A stretch of 64,000 bases of DNA from Microbacterium sp. BLY. Its GTDB lineage: Bacteria; Actinomycetota; Actinomycetes; Actinomycetales; Microbacteriaceae. The DNA is taken from positions 868,001 to 932,000 of the forward strand of contig NZ_JAGKSR010000001.1 of NCBI RefSeq assembly GCF_017939615.1, given 5' to 3'. Of the stretch, positions 53,174 through 61,379 are shown piece by piece. The notes beneath the pieces were generated by a model, which was not told the origin of the DNA, made no database searches, and worked only from the letters and a program-made list of their open reading frames with translations. How positions within the stretch are numbered: the first letter of the stretch is position 1; every line of letters starts with the position of its first letter. Position numbers and translations under genes: made by a program.

Positions 53174-53814
53174 CGGCGCCCACCGTCCTGCTCGCCGATG
53201 ACCACGGGGCGATCAGGGCCGGCCTGCGCATCATGCTCGAGACGCACGACATCATCGTGGTCGGGGAGGCCGCAGACGGGGAGGTGGCGGTGCGCAATGC
53301 GGCCGCGCTCCGCCCCGACGTGGTCCTCATGGACCTGCGCATGCCGGGGCGTGACGGCGTCTCGGCCACCCGCGAGATCGTCGAGCGCGGACTCGGCGAC
53401 GTCCTGGTGCTGACGAGCTTCGACGAAGACGATCTCGTGCTCGCGGCCATCCGGGCCGGGGCCGTCGGATTCCTCCTGAAGACCGTCGATGCTCCTACGC
53501 TCGTGCAGGCAGTGCGTGCGGTGGCGGCCGGTGACGGCGCCCTCGACCCCCGGGTCACGCGCCGCGCGCTCGCCGCGGTCGCCGGTGCGCCGACGGATCC
53601 CCCGCCGTCCACGGGCTTCGTGCTGCCGGAGCTGACGCCCCGCGAACGCGACGTGCTCGACGGAATCCTCCAGGGATGGTCGAACGCGCAGCTCGCCACG
53701 CGCCTGCACATCTCGGTGCCGACGGTGAAGACCCACGTGTCGAACGTGCTCACCAAGCTCGGGGCCCGCAGCCGGTCGCACGCCGCCGCGCTGGTGCGCG
53801 GCGGCGAGGACTGA
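53170..53814 (+). CDS. Response regulator, LuxR-type
   Basis: 214 residues. Receiver domain with Asp10-Asp11, phospho-acceptor in VVLMDLRMPG (Asp55) and GFLLKT. The LuxR HTH (about 150-212) is LTPRERDVLDGILQGWSNAQ with VPTVKTHVSNVLTKLG. Partner of the kinase just upstream. Convergent with the MFS gene, three bases away. Confidence 0.9.
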   Translation: MTAPTVLLADDHGAIRAGLRIMLETHDIIVVGEAADGEVAVRNAAALRPDVVLMDLRMPGRDGVSATREIVERGLGDVLVLTSFDEDDLVLAAIRAGAVGFLLKTVDAPTLVQAVRAVAAGDGALDPRVTRRALAAVAGAPTDPPPSTGFVLPELTPRERDVLDGILQGWSNAQLATRLHISVPTVKTHVSNVLTKLGARSRSHAAALVRGGED

Positions 53815-53817
53815 CGA

Positions 53818-55056
53818 TCAGCCGTCGACCGCGCCGGCGACGGGCGTCTTCTCGTCCGCGCGGAGCGGCCGGGCGGCACCGGAGAAGAGCCCGGAGAGCA
53901 CCACGAGCCCGACCAGGATGAAGAGCGTGTTGAGCAGCCCGATGTGCTCGCTGATGACGCCGAGCACGGGAGGTCCGCCGAGGAACGCCACGTAGCCGAT
54001 GGTTGCCGCGGCGCTGACGCGGGCGGCGGCCTTGACCGGATCGTCCGCCGCCGCCGACATGCCGAGCGGGAAGCCGAGCGAGGCGCCGATGCCCCACAGG
54101 GCGGCGCCGACGAGGACGAGTGGCAGGGACGGCGCGAGGATGAAGAGCAGGATCCCGGCGGCGGCGGTCGCGGCGAGGACCCGCAGCACCGGGACGCGGC
54201 CGAAGCGGTCGACGAGCGGTCCGCCGAAGAGCCGCACCACGGTCATGCCCACGGAGAACACCGCCAGCGCGACGGCACCCGATCCCTCCGTGAAGCCGTG
54301 GCCCTGCTCGGTGCCCAGGGCGATCCAGTCGTTGGCGCCGCCCTCCGCGAACGACATGCCGAGCATGACCGTGCCGAGGAGGTACGTGCGCGGCTCTCGC
54401 CAGGCTTCGAGCGCCGTGTGCATGCGCTCGCGGAACGGCGGCTTCTCGTGGTTCTCCGGGTCGAGCGCGGCCTCCCGCACGGGCACCTGGAAGAAGCAGA
54501 CGACGGCGATCACCGCGATCAGCACGCCCATCGCCACGGCGTGGGTACCCACATCGATCCGGAGGGCCGCCGCGAGGGCGCCGATCCCCGCACCGAGCAC
54601 GGTGCCGAAGCTGAAGAACGCATGGAAGACGGGCAGGATCGTGCGCCCCATCTGCTGCTCGATCGCCGTCGCCTCGACGTTCATCATCACGTCGACACAG
54701 CCGTTGCCGAAGCCGAACAGCACCATGCCGATGAGCACCACCGGCACCGATCCGAACACCGTCGCGCCGAGCCCGACGAGGGCGATGCCGGTGGCGAAGG
54801 TGAGCATTGCGAGGAGCATGCCGCGCCGCGCCCCGGTGCGCGCCATGACGGCGGGGCTCGTGGAGATGCCGAGGATGGACGCGACGCCCATGCCCAGGAG
54901 GATCAGCCCGACCTGGGCGTTGTCGAGGTCGAGAGCGGTCTTGATGCCCGGCACGCGGGAGGCCCAGGTCGCGATCGAGAGACCGCTGGCGAGGAAGATG
55001 GCGAAGATCGCGGTGCGCCAGCGCACGAACTGCGAGCGGGTGAGGGCGGTGTCCAT
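53818..55056 (-). CDS. MFS transporter
   Basis: 412 residues, twelve predicted helices. N-terminal part FLASGLSIATWASRVPGIKT and LLGMGVASILGISTSP; loop 2-3 MARTGARRGM; the second half has GGPLVDRFGRVPVLR. Resembles the FucP/YbjJ-like group of MFS exporters or sugar transporters; substrate unknown. The ATG at 55056 has TAGGCT seven bases upstream. Divergent from a LacI gene with a palindrome between, so it is probably controlled by that repressor. Confidence 0.85.
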   Translation of the reverse strand: MDTALTRSQFVRWRTAIFAIFLASGLSIATWASRVPGIKTALDLDNAQVGLILLGMGVASILGISTSPAVMARTGARRGMLLAMLTFATGIALVGLGATVFGSVPVVLIGMVLFGFGNGCVDVMMNVEATAIEQQMGRTILPVFHAFFSFGTVLGAGIGALAAALRIDVGTHAVAMGVLIAVIAVVCFFQVPVREAALDPENHEKPPFRERMHTALEAWREPRTYLLGTVMLGMSFAEGGANDWIALGTEQGHGFTEGSGAVALAVFSVGMTVVRLFGGPLVDRFGRVPVLRVLAATAAAGILLFILAPSLPLVLVGAALWGIGASLGFPLGMSAAADDPVKAAARVSAAATIGYVAFLGGPPVLGVISEHIGLLNTLFILVGLVVLSGLFSGAARPLRADEKTPVAGAVDG

Positions 55057-55063
55057 GGCGGAC

Positions 55064-55110
55064 AGCCTATCGAATCGATTCGACCTCAGGGAACCGAACC
55101 GGGCTATCCT
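55064..55110. promoter_or_regulatory. LacI operator and divergent -10 boxes
   Basis: TCGAATCGATTCGA (55070-55083) is a perfect 14-base palindrome with the central CG typical of LacI operators. It abuts the MFS -10 (TAGGCT, 55064-55069, minus) and lies near the -35 region of the lacI promoter (TATCCT, 55105-55110, plus). Both starts appear leaderless. Confidence 0.68.
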
Positions 55111-55116
55111 CGGAGT

Positions 55117-56181
55117 ATGAGCAGCAGGGAGACCCCGCGCCGACCCACGATCGCGGATGTCGCGCGCGAGGCCGGTGTCGCCACGTCGACGGCGTCCGTG
55201 GTCTTCAGTGGCAAGGCCAAGGTCGCCCCCGCCACCCGCGACCGCGTGCTCGCTGCGGCGACCGCGCTCGGCTACACCGGACCGGACCCGCGTGCCGCCT
55301 CGCTGCGCCGCGGCCGCAGCGGGATCGTCGCCGTGGTCCTGGAAGGGCACCTCCGCGCCGCCTTCCTCGATCCGGTCACCACCGCGATGATGGACGGCCT
55401 CACTGACGGGCTGGCGGAGCTGAGCGCCGGAATCCTCCTGATGCGCGACGAGCCCGGCGAAGACGGCGCCGCCATCGCGAGCGCCCCCGTGGACGCGGTG
55501 GTGCTCATCGGCTGCTCCGCGCGCACGCGCACCTCCCTGGAGATCGTGCGCGGACGCGGCCTGCCGGTGGTCGTCATCGAGGGCGACGCCGGGTTGGACG
55601 TGCCGCGCATCACCTTGGACAACGTCGCGGCCTCGGCCGACATCGCCCGCCACGTGCGCGACCTCGGCCACCGCGACGTGGCGCTGGTCACGCTCGCCCT
55701 GGACGCGGAGCGCGAGCGCGCGCTCATCACCCCGGAACGCCTGGCTCACGCCACCGTCGACGTCACCGTCGATCGTCTGGCCGGCGTGCGGGAGGTGTTC
55801 CCGGACGCTCCGGCGATCTCGGCGGCGGGAAGTCTCATCGACGAGGGCATCCTCGTCGGACGCCTGCTCCTGAGCGACCCCGACACCCGCCCGACCGCCG
55901 TGCTCGCGCAGAGCGACCTGCTGGCGGTCGGCGTCATCCGCGCGGCGGAGGAGCTCGGCCTCCGCGTGCCCGAAGACCTCTCGGTCGCGGGGTTCGACGG
56001 GATCCCCCTCGACGGGCTGGGCGACCTCACCCTCACCACGAGCGTGCAGCCCGCGGTCGAGAAGGGCAGGGCGGCGGGGGAGGAAGTCGCCCGGATGCTC
56101 CGCGGCGAGCCCGGGCGCACGCAGGACCTGCACTGCGTCTTCCGCGCTGGCACCACCACCGCGCCGCCACCGGTGCGCTGA
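55117..56181 (+). CDS. LacI-family transcriptional regulator
   Basis: 354 residues. HTH and hinge (8-60): TIADVAREAGVATSTASVVF, then LGYTGPDPRAASLR. The effector domain (65-345) is of periplasmic-binding type with PVDAVVLIG, TAVLAQSDLLAVGVIRA and LSVAGFDGIPL. It should repress itself and the MFS gene through the operator between them. Ligand unknown, likely a sugar or nucleoside. Confidence 0.9.
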   Translation: MSSRETPRRPTIADVAREAGVATSTASVVFSGKAKVAPATRDRVLAAATALGYTGPDPRAASLRRGRSGIVAVVLEGHLRAAFLDPVTTAMMDGLTDGLAELSAGILLMRDEPGEDGAAIASAPVDAVVLIGCSARTRTSLEIVRGRGLPVVVIEGDAGLDVPRITLDNVAASADIARHVRDLGHRDVALVTLALDAERERALITPERLAHATVDVTVDRLAGVREVFPDAPAISAAGSLIDEGILVGRLLLSDPDTRPTAVLAQSDLLAVGVIRAAEELGLRVPEDLSVAGFDGIPLDGLGDLTLTTSVQPAVEKGRAAGEEVARMLRGEPGRTQDLHCVFRAGTTTAPPPVR

Positions 56182-56196
56182 ACGGTCGGTCCGCGC

Positions 56197-57699
56197 TCAG
56201 GAGTGCGCGGGCCCGAGCGGGAGCGTCTCCGGTGCGTAATCGAGGATGCGGTACCGCCCGCACTCGATGACCGCCGCAGGCTCCCCGGCGGTCGGAAGGT
56301 GCCAGGGGACGGTCTGCGCGTCCTCGACGAGGAACGACACCGTACCGACCGCGAAGTCCCGCCGATCCACGAGCCATGCGTACCCGCGGAGCTCATGGTC
56401 GACCTGGACGAGCCGGGCCGCGTCGGCCGCATGCAGCTTCGGCAGCCGCACGGTCCAGAACTGGCCAGCGCCGGTGCGTCCCGAGGCGTCCACCCAGTCC
56501 GTCACGCAGGCGAGGTCGGGGTCGGGCGTCGTCGCCGCCTGGACGATCCGCGGTGCGGCGACGGCTCCGGCGACGAGGAGCACGACGCCGACGCCGGCGG
56601 CCACGGCGCGGGCGAGCGCTGGTCGCAGCGTCACGGCGCGCGGGACGGCCACGAGGGCGAGGACGGGCGCGAAGGCGAGCGGCTGCAGGTAGCGGGCGGC
56701 GTGCGTCCCCGCCGCGATGCCACCCACGACCACGACGAGGGGGAGGACCCACGCGGCGGCGGACACGAGGCGGCCGCCGGCGTCCGCGGTCCGCACGGTC
56801 CGCACGACGGCGAGCCCGAGGAGGGCCAGCACGAGCACGGCCGCGAGCACCCCGGCGGGCGTCGACAGCCGCGCGGCGGCCAGCCCGCCGTAGTAGCCGG
56901 CCGCGTGCATCCACTCCGCCGGCTGCACGTAACCGTCGCCTGTGTTGGCGATCCATGCCGCGAACGGAATACGAGCGACGAAGCCGAGAACGGTGCCGCC
57001 GACGAGGGGAGCGACCAGCACGAGCGCGCGGCGGCGGTCGGCGCGGCGGAGCACGGCGAGACCGGCGAGCACCAGGGCGAGCGGCACCGTGGCCCAGGCG
57101 GCGAAGAGGGGGTTGCTCAGCGTCGACACGGCCGCCGTGGCCGCGAGGGCGACGGGTAGGGCCGCACCGCGGCCCGCATGGTCGAGGGACCGTCTCGACA
57201 GCCCGACGGCCAGCACCACCCCCACGACCGTGGCGGAGTAATAGGTCGTGGTGAGCAGGAGGGACGCGAGCTCGAGCGCATCGCGGGACGGCGATGTCTC
57301 CGTCAGCACGAGGAGGCCGAAGACCGCGAGAGCGGCGACGGACCAGGCCACCGGCGCGGCCCCCGCCCGCCGCCGGCCCGCGGCGAGGCGGATCGCGCCG
57401 TACAGGGCGAGGAGATTCGCGACGGCGTTCGCGGCGAGCACCCCGTCCACCGGCAGGGGGAGCACGAGGTCGAGGCCCGCGAACACGGCGATCTCGGGGA
57501 GGAAGAGGACACTGGACATCGCCCAGTCGCCCCCGCCTCCGTCGGCGAGTGAACGCGCCACCAGCGCGACGATCAGGGAGTCGCCGTCGTCGAAGAGCAG
57601 GGCGGATCGCGGCGACGAGGCGAGCGCCGCCACCACCACGAGCGCCAGGCCCAGAGCGGCGGCCCAGCCCGCCAGCTCGCGTCTCCAGACCCGCCGCAT
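56197..57699 (-). CDS. Polytopic membrane protein, GT-C-like
   Basis: 500 residues. About ten to twelve hydrophobic helices over the first 400 residues, with an acidic DDGDSL motif in the first external loop (LLFDDGDSLIVALVARSLAD), a feature of GT-C lipid-linked glycosyltransferases. The C-terminal ~110 residues are extracytoplasmic with two cysteines (LACVTD, VIECGRY). Assignment to a sugar transferase is inference. ATG at 57699; the long upstream open frame lies opposite mrpA and is ignored. Convergent with lacI. Confidence 0.65.
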   Translation of the reverse strand: MRRVWRRELAGWAAALGLALVVVAALASSPRSALLFDDGDSLIVALVARSLADGGGGDWAMSSVLFLPEIAVFAGLDLVLPLPVDGVLAANAVANLLALYGAIRLAAGRRRAGAAPVAWSVAALAVFGLLVLTETSPSRDALELASLLLTTTYYSATVVGVVLAVGLSRRSLDHAGRGAALPVALAATAAVSTLSNPLFAAWATVPLALVLAGLAVLRRADRRRALVLVAPLVGGTVLGFVARIPFAAWIANTGDGYVQPAEWMHAAGYYGGLAAARLSTPAGVLAAVLVLALLGLAVVRTVRTADAGGRLVSAAAWVLPLVVVVGGIAAGTHAARYLQPLAFAPVLALVAVPRAVTLRPALARAVAAGVGVVLLVAGAVAAPRIVQAATTPDPDLACVTDWVDASGRTGAGQFWTVRLPKLHAADAARLVQVDHELRGYAWLVDRRDFAVGTVSFLVEDAQTVPWHLPTAGEPAAVIECGRYRILDYAPETLPLGPAHS

Positions 57700-57756
57700 G
57701 CGACCACTCTGGCACGCATCTCGCACCCCGCGGCGCCGACAGGCCTCTCGGCCCGG

Positions 57757-57762
57757 TAAACT
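57757..57762 (+). promoter_or_regulatory. Possible -10 (TAAACT) of the mrp operon
   Basis: TAAACT, ~58 bases before the mrpA ATG. No clear -35. Confidence 0.35.
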
Positions 57763-57819
57763 GGACGGACACCGCCCGCCTGAGCCGCAAGGCCGACGAG
57801 CCCCCGAGGAGCCGCGTAT

Positions 57820-60792
57820 ATGCTGATGCTCCTCGCAGTGTTCCTCCTCGGGTCGCTCTTGATGCCCGTTCTGGTGCGCTGGCTGGGAGCTCAGGCCTTC
57901 GCCGTCGCGGCCCTCGTCCCGGCCGCCGCGTTCGTCCACGCGCTGGTGCTCACCCCGCAGGTGCTCGACGGGCCCGTCCCGTTCGTCTCCGTGCCGTGGA
58001 TCCCGCAGCTCGGACTGAACCTGTCGATGAACATGGACGTCCTCGGCTGGGTGCTCACCCTCATCGTCACCGGCGTCGGGGCGCTCGTGCTCCTCTACTG
58101 CCGCTGGTACTTCCACGACGAGGCCGCCGGGATCGGGCAGTTCGCGGGCGTGCTCCTCGCCTTCGCCGGCGCGATGTACGGGCTCGTCCTCACCGACGAC
58201 CTCGTGATGCTCGTGATGTTCTGGGAGGCGACGAGCATCCTCTCCTACCTCCTCATCGGGCACTACCGCCGTCGTGCCGCGAGCCGTCGCGCCGCCCTGC
58301 AGGCTCTCCTCGTCACCACGCTGGGCGGACTGGTGATGTTCGTCGGCGTCGTGCTGCTGGTCGTCGACACCGGGACGTCGAGCATCCGCGAGATCCTCGC
58401 GCTCGCCCCGACGGGCCCGATCGTCGACGCCGCGATCGTGATGCTCCTGATCGGGGCGATCAGCAAGTCCGCCCTGTTCCCGTTCCACTTCTGGCTCCCC
58501 GGGGCGATGGCGGCGCCGACCCCGGTCAGCGCCTATCTGCACGCCGCGGCGATGGTGAAGGCGGGCATCTACCTCATCGCGCGCTTCGCGCCCGTCTTCG
58601 CGTTCAGCCCGACGTGGCGGCCGATCATTCTCACCCTCGGCATCCTCACCATGCTGCTCGGCGGCATCCAGGCGCTGCGCGAGACCGACCTCAAGCGCGT
58701 GCTCGCCTTCGGCACGGTCAGTCAGCTGGGGTTCTTCGCGGTCGTCGTCGGCTACGGCACGCAGGCCGCCGCCCTCGCCGGTGTCGCGCTCGTGATCGGG
58801 CACGCGCTGTTCAAGTCGGCGCTCTTCCTCATCGTCGGCGTCATCGACCGGCAGCTCTCCACGCGTGACGTCACCGAGCTCTCGGGCGTCGGCCGTCAGG
58901 CGCCGGTGATGGCCACGGCCGCGTTCATCGCCGTGGCCTCGATGGCCGGCGTCGCTCCGACGATCGGATTCGTCGCCAAGGAGTCGACGCTCACGGCCCT
59001 CCTGGACGACGCCCTCGGCGGCTCGGTCTGGGGGCTCGTGGCGCTGATCGGCGTCACCCTGGGTTCCATGCTCACCGCGGCATACGGCGTCCGCTTCCTC
59101 TGGGGGGCCTTCTGGACCAAGCGGGATGCGGACGGTGAGCGCCAGCCCGACACGGTCTGGCCGGACCCGCCGGTCGGCTTCCTCTCCGCCCCGATCATCC
59201 TCGCCGGGGTCACGCTCGCCGCCGGGATCGGCGCCCCCGCCCTCGACATCGCGCTGCAGCCGTACGCGCTCACGGCGACACCGGGGCTGGACCACGAGGG
59301 TGCCGCCGTCGAAGGGCCGGGGCACCTGGCGCTCTGGCACGGCTTCGAGCCCGCGCTCGGCATCTCGATCCTGTCGATCCTGCTCGGCATCGGGCTCTTC
59401 CTGCTCACGCGCCGCACCGGGTGGGACCGGCGCCCGCGCCTGCTGCCGTTCACCGCCGCCGACGTCTACTACGCCGTGATGCGCGGCGTCGACCGCCTCT
59501 CCGTCCTCAGCACGACGATCACCCAGCGGGGCTCGCTCCCGGTCTACGTGGGGACGATCTTCGTCGTCTTCGTCGCCGCGGAGGTCACCGCCCTGGTCGC
59601 CAGTGACATCGACCGGTATCAGCTCTCGCTCTGGCACACGCCGGCCCAGCTCGCCGTCGCGCCGATCATGGCCGTCGCCGGCGTCGTGGCGGTCCGGGCC
59701 CGCAAGCGCTACACCGGCGTCGTGCTCGCCTCGGTCACCGGCCTGGGCATGGTCGTGCTCTTCGCCACCAGCGGGGCACCGGATCTCGCGCTCACGCAGA
59801 TCCTCGTGGAGACGGTGACGATGGTGACGTTCGCCCTCGTCCTCCGCCGTCTGCCGGCGCGGATGGGCGAGCACAACGAATCCGTCAGCCGGATCCCCCG
59901 GGCGCTGCTCGGCATCGGCGTCGGTCTGACCATGGCGTTCGTCGCGGTGGTCGCGACCCAGTCCCGGGTCGCCGACCCGATCTCCGCGATCTTCCCCGAG
60001 ATCGCGTACGAGATCGGCCACGGCAAGAACGTCGTGAACGTGGCGCTGGTCGACCTCCGCGGGTGGGACACGATGGGCGAGCTCTCGGTGCTCGTGCTCG
60101 CCGCCACCGGTGTCGCCTCGCTCGTGTTCGTCACGCACCGCGCCGACCTCCTCGCGGCCACGAAGACCCTGCCGCGCTCTGTGCGCAAGTCCGCCCGCAG
60201 CCGCCCGCTCGTCGAGACCACCGACGGCGTGCGCTTCCAGACCGCCGAGAATCGCTCGGCTCCGCGGGCCTGGCTCGTCGGCGGCCAGAAGATGAAGCCG
60301 GAGAACCGGTCCATCCTCCTCGAGGTGATCGTCCGCATCCTGTTCCACACGATCATCGTGGTGTCGATCTTCCTGCTCTTCGCCGGGCACAACCTCCCCG
60401 GCGGCGGCTTCGCGGGCGGGCTTGTCGCGGGCATGGCCCTCGTCATGCGCTACATCGCGGGCGGACGCTGGGAGCTGGGAGCTGCGGCGCCGACCGACGC
60501 CGGCCGCCTCCTCGGCACCGGACTCATCCTCGCCGTCGGCACCGCCGTCGTCCCCTTGTTCTTCGGCATGGCTCCGCTCACCAGCACCTTCTGGGAGTGG
60601 GAGATCCCCGGTATCGGGCACATGGAGTTCGTCACCTCGACGATCTTCGACATCGGCGTCTACCTCGTCGTGATCGGCCTCGTTCTCGACGTGCTCCGCA
60701 GCCTCGGCGCGGAGGTCGACCGGCAGGCGGCCCTCCGCCCCGGTGAGAGCACCGCGGTCGACTTCTCCTCGCGGACCGGGGGGAACGGCTGA
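57820..60792 (+). CDS. mrpA: Na+/H+ antiporter subunit A, MrpA-MrpB fusion
   Basis: A 990-residue membrane protein with GAGGAG eight bases before the ATG. Residues 1-550 are the NuoL/MrpA-like proton-channel domain (FHFWLPGAMAAPTPVSAYLH, AAMVKAGIYLIAR). Around 640-690 is the MrpA C-terminal/DUF4040 part (TSGAPDLALTQILVETVTMV). From residue 826 (KPENRSILLEVIVRILF, then GHNLPGGGFAGGLVAGMALV) it is MrpB. The complex expels Na+ in exchange for H+ and supports pH and salt tolerance. The operon is mrpAB-C-D-E-F-G, each junction overlapping. Confidence 0.95.
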   Translation: MLMLLAVFLLGSLLMPVLVRWLGAQAFAVAALVPAAAFVHALVLTPQVLDGPVPFVSVPWIPQLGLNLSMNMDVLGWVLTLIVTGVGALVLLYCRWYFHDEAAGIGQFAGVLLAFAGAMYGLVLTDDLVMLVMFWEATSILSYLLIGHYRRRAASRRAALQALLVTTLGGLVMFVGVVLLVVDTGTSSIREILALAPTGPIVDAAIVMLLIGAISKSALFPFHFWLPGAMAAPTPVSAYLHAAAMVKAGIYLIARFAPVFAFSPTWRPIILTLGILTMLLGGIQALRETDLKRVLAFGTVSQLGFFAVVVGYGTQAAALAGVALVIGHALFKSALFLIVGVIDRQLSTRDVTELSGVGRQAPVMATAAFIAVASMAGVAPTIGFVAKESTLTALLDDALGGSVWGLVALIGVTLGSMLTAAYGVRFLWGAFWTKRDADGERQPDTVWPDPPVGFLSAPIILAGVTLAAGIGAPALDIALQPYALTATPGLDHEGAAVEGPGHLALWHGFEPALGISILSILLGIGLFLLTRRTGWDRRPRLLPFTAADVYYAVMRGVDRLSVLSTTITQRGSLPVYVGTIFVVFVAAEVTALVASDIDRYQLSLWHTPAQLAVAPIMAVAGVVAVRARKRYTGVVLASVTGLGMVVLFATSGAPDLALTQILVETVTMVTFALVLRRLPARMGEHNESVSRIPRALLGIGVGLTMAFVAVVATQSRVADPISAIFPEIAYEIGHGKNVVNVALVDLRGWDTMGELSVLVLAATGVASLVFVTHRADLLAATKTLPRSVRKSARSRPLVETTDGVRFQTAENRSAPRAWLVGGQKMKPENRSILLEVIVRILFHTIIVVSIFLLFAGHNLPGGGFAGGLVAGMALVMRYIAGGRWELGAAAPTDAGRLLGTGLILAVGTAVVPLFFGMAPLTSTFWEWEIPGIGHMEFVTSTIFDIGVYLVVIGLVLDVLRSLGAEVDRQAALRPGESTAVDFSSRTGGNG

Positions 60793-61379
60793 TGGACGTC
60801 TCGCTCGCCCTCATCGCGATCATGGCCGTGCTCTTCGCCTGCGGCGTGTACGCGATGCTGGAGCGCAGCCTCACCCGCGTGCTCATCGGCTTCCTCCTGC
60901 TCGGCAACGCGACGAACCTGCTGCTGCTCATCGTGATGGGCGTGCCGGGCAACGCCCCGTTCTTCGGCACGGAGGGGGAGCTCAGCGATCCGCTGCCGCA
61001 GGCGCTGACCCTCACCGCCATCGTCATCACGTTCGCGGTCTCGGCCTTCCTGCTCGCGCTCATCTACCGGTCGTGGCAGCTCGGCCAGGCGGACACGGTC
61101 GAGGACGACGAGGCCGACATCGCGCTGCGCGAGCGCACCGACGAAGACGAAGACCTCATGGACGACGAGTCCGAGACGGACGACGACGAGGCCACGACCG
61201 ACTTCGTGGGCGTGCAGACCGCGCCCATCACCGTCCTCCACATGCGCGACAACCCGGCGATCCAGGACGACGCCCCCTACGACGCGCCCGCCGTGCCGCA
61301 GCCGGAGCCTGAACCCGACGGCGAGGACGACGCCGCGGACCAGGACGACCAGACGACAGACGGGGAGGGCAGGTCATGA
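60792..61379 (+). CDS. mrpC: Na+/H+ antiporter subunit MrpC with acidic tail
   Basis: 195 residues. Residues 1-100 are the NuoK/MrpC-like three-helix unit (LIAIMAVLFACGVYAMLERS, GFLLLGNATNLLLL). Residues ~105-195 are an extension dense in Asp/Glu (DTVEDDEADIALRERTDEDE). Typical MrpC is ~110-170 residues, so the acidic tail is unusual in length and charge. Joined to mrpA and mrpD by TGATG and ATGA overlaps. Confidence 0.92.
   Translation: MDVSLALIAIMAVLFACGVYAMLERSLTRVLIGFLLLGNATNLLLLIVMGVPGNAPFFGTEGELSDPLPQALTLTAIVITFAVSAFLLALIYRSWQLGQADTVEDDEADIALRERTDEDEDLMDDESETDDDEATTDFVGVQTAPITVLHMRDNPAIQDDAPYDAPAVPQPEPEPDGEDDAADQDDQTTDGEGRS

Noticed and set aside
57700..60621. N-terminal extension of the GT-C-like gene through the mrpA region
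   Set aside because: Opposite to mrpA, which is certain. The membrane protein begins at 57699 with a typical first helix.
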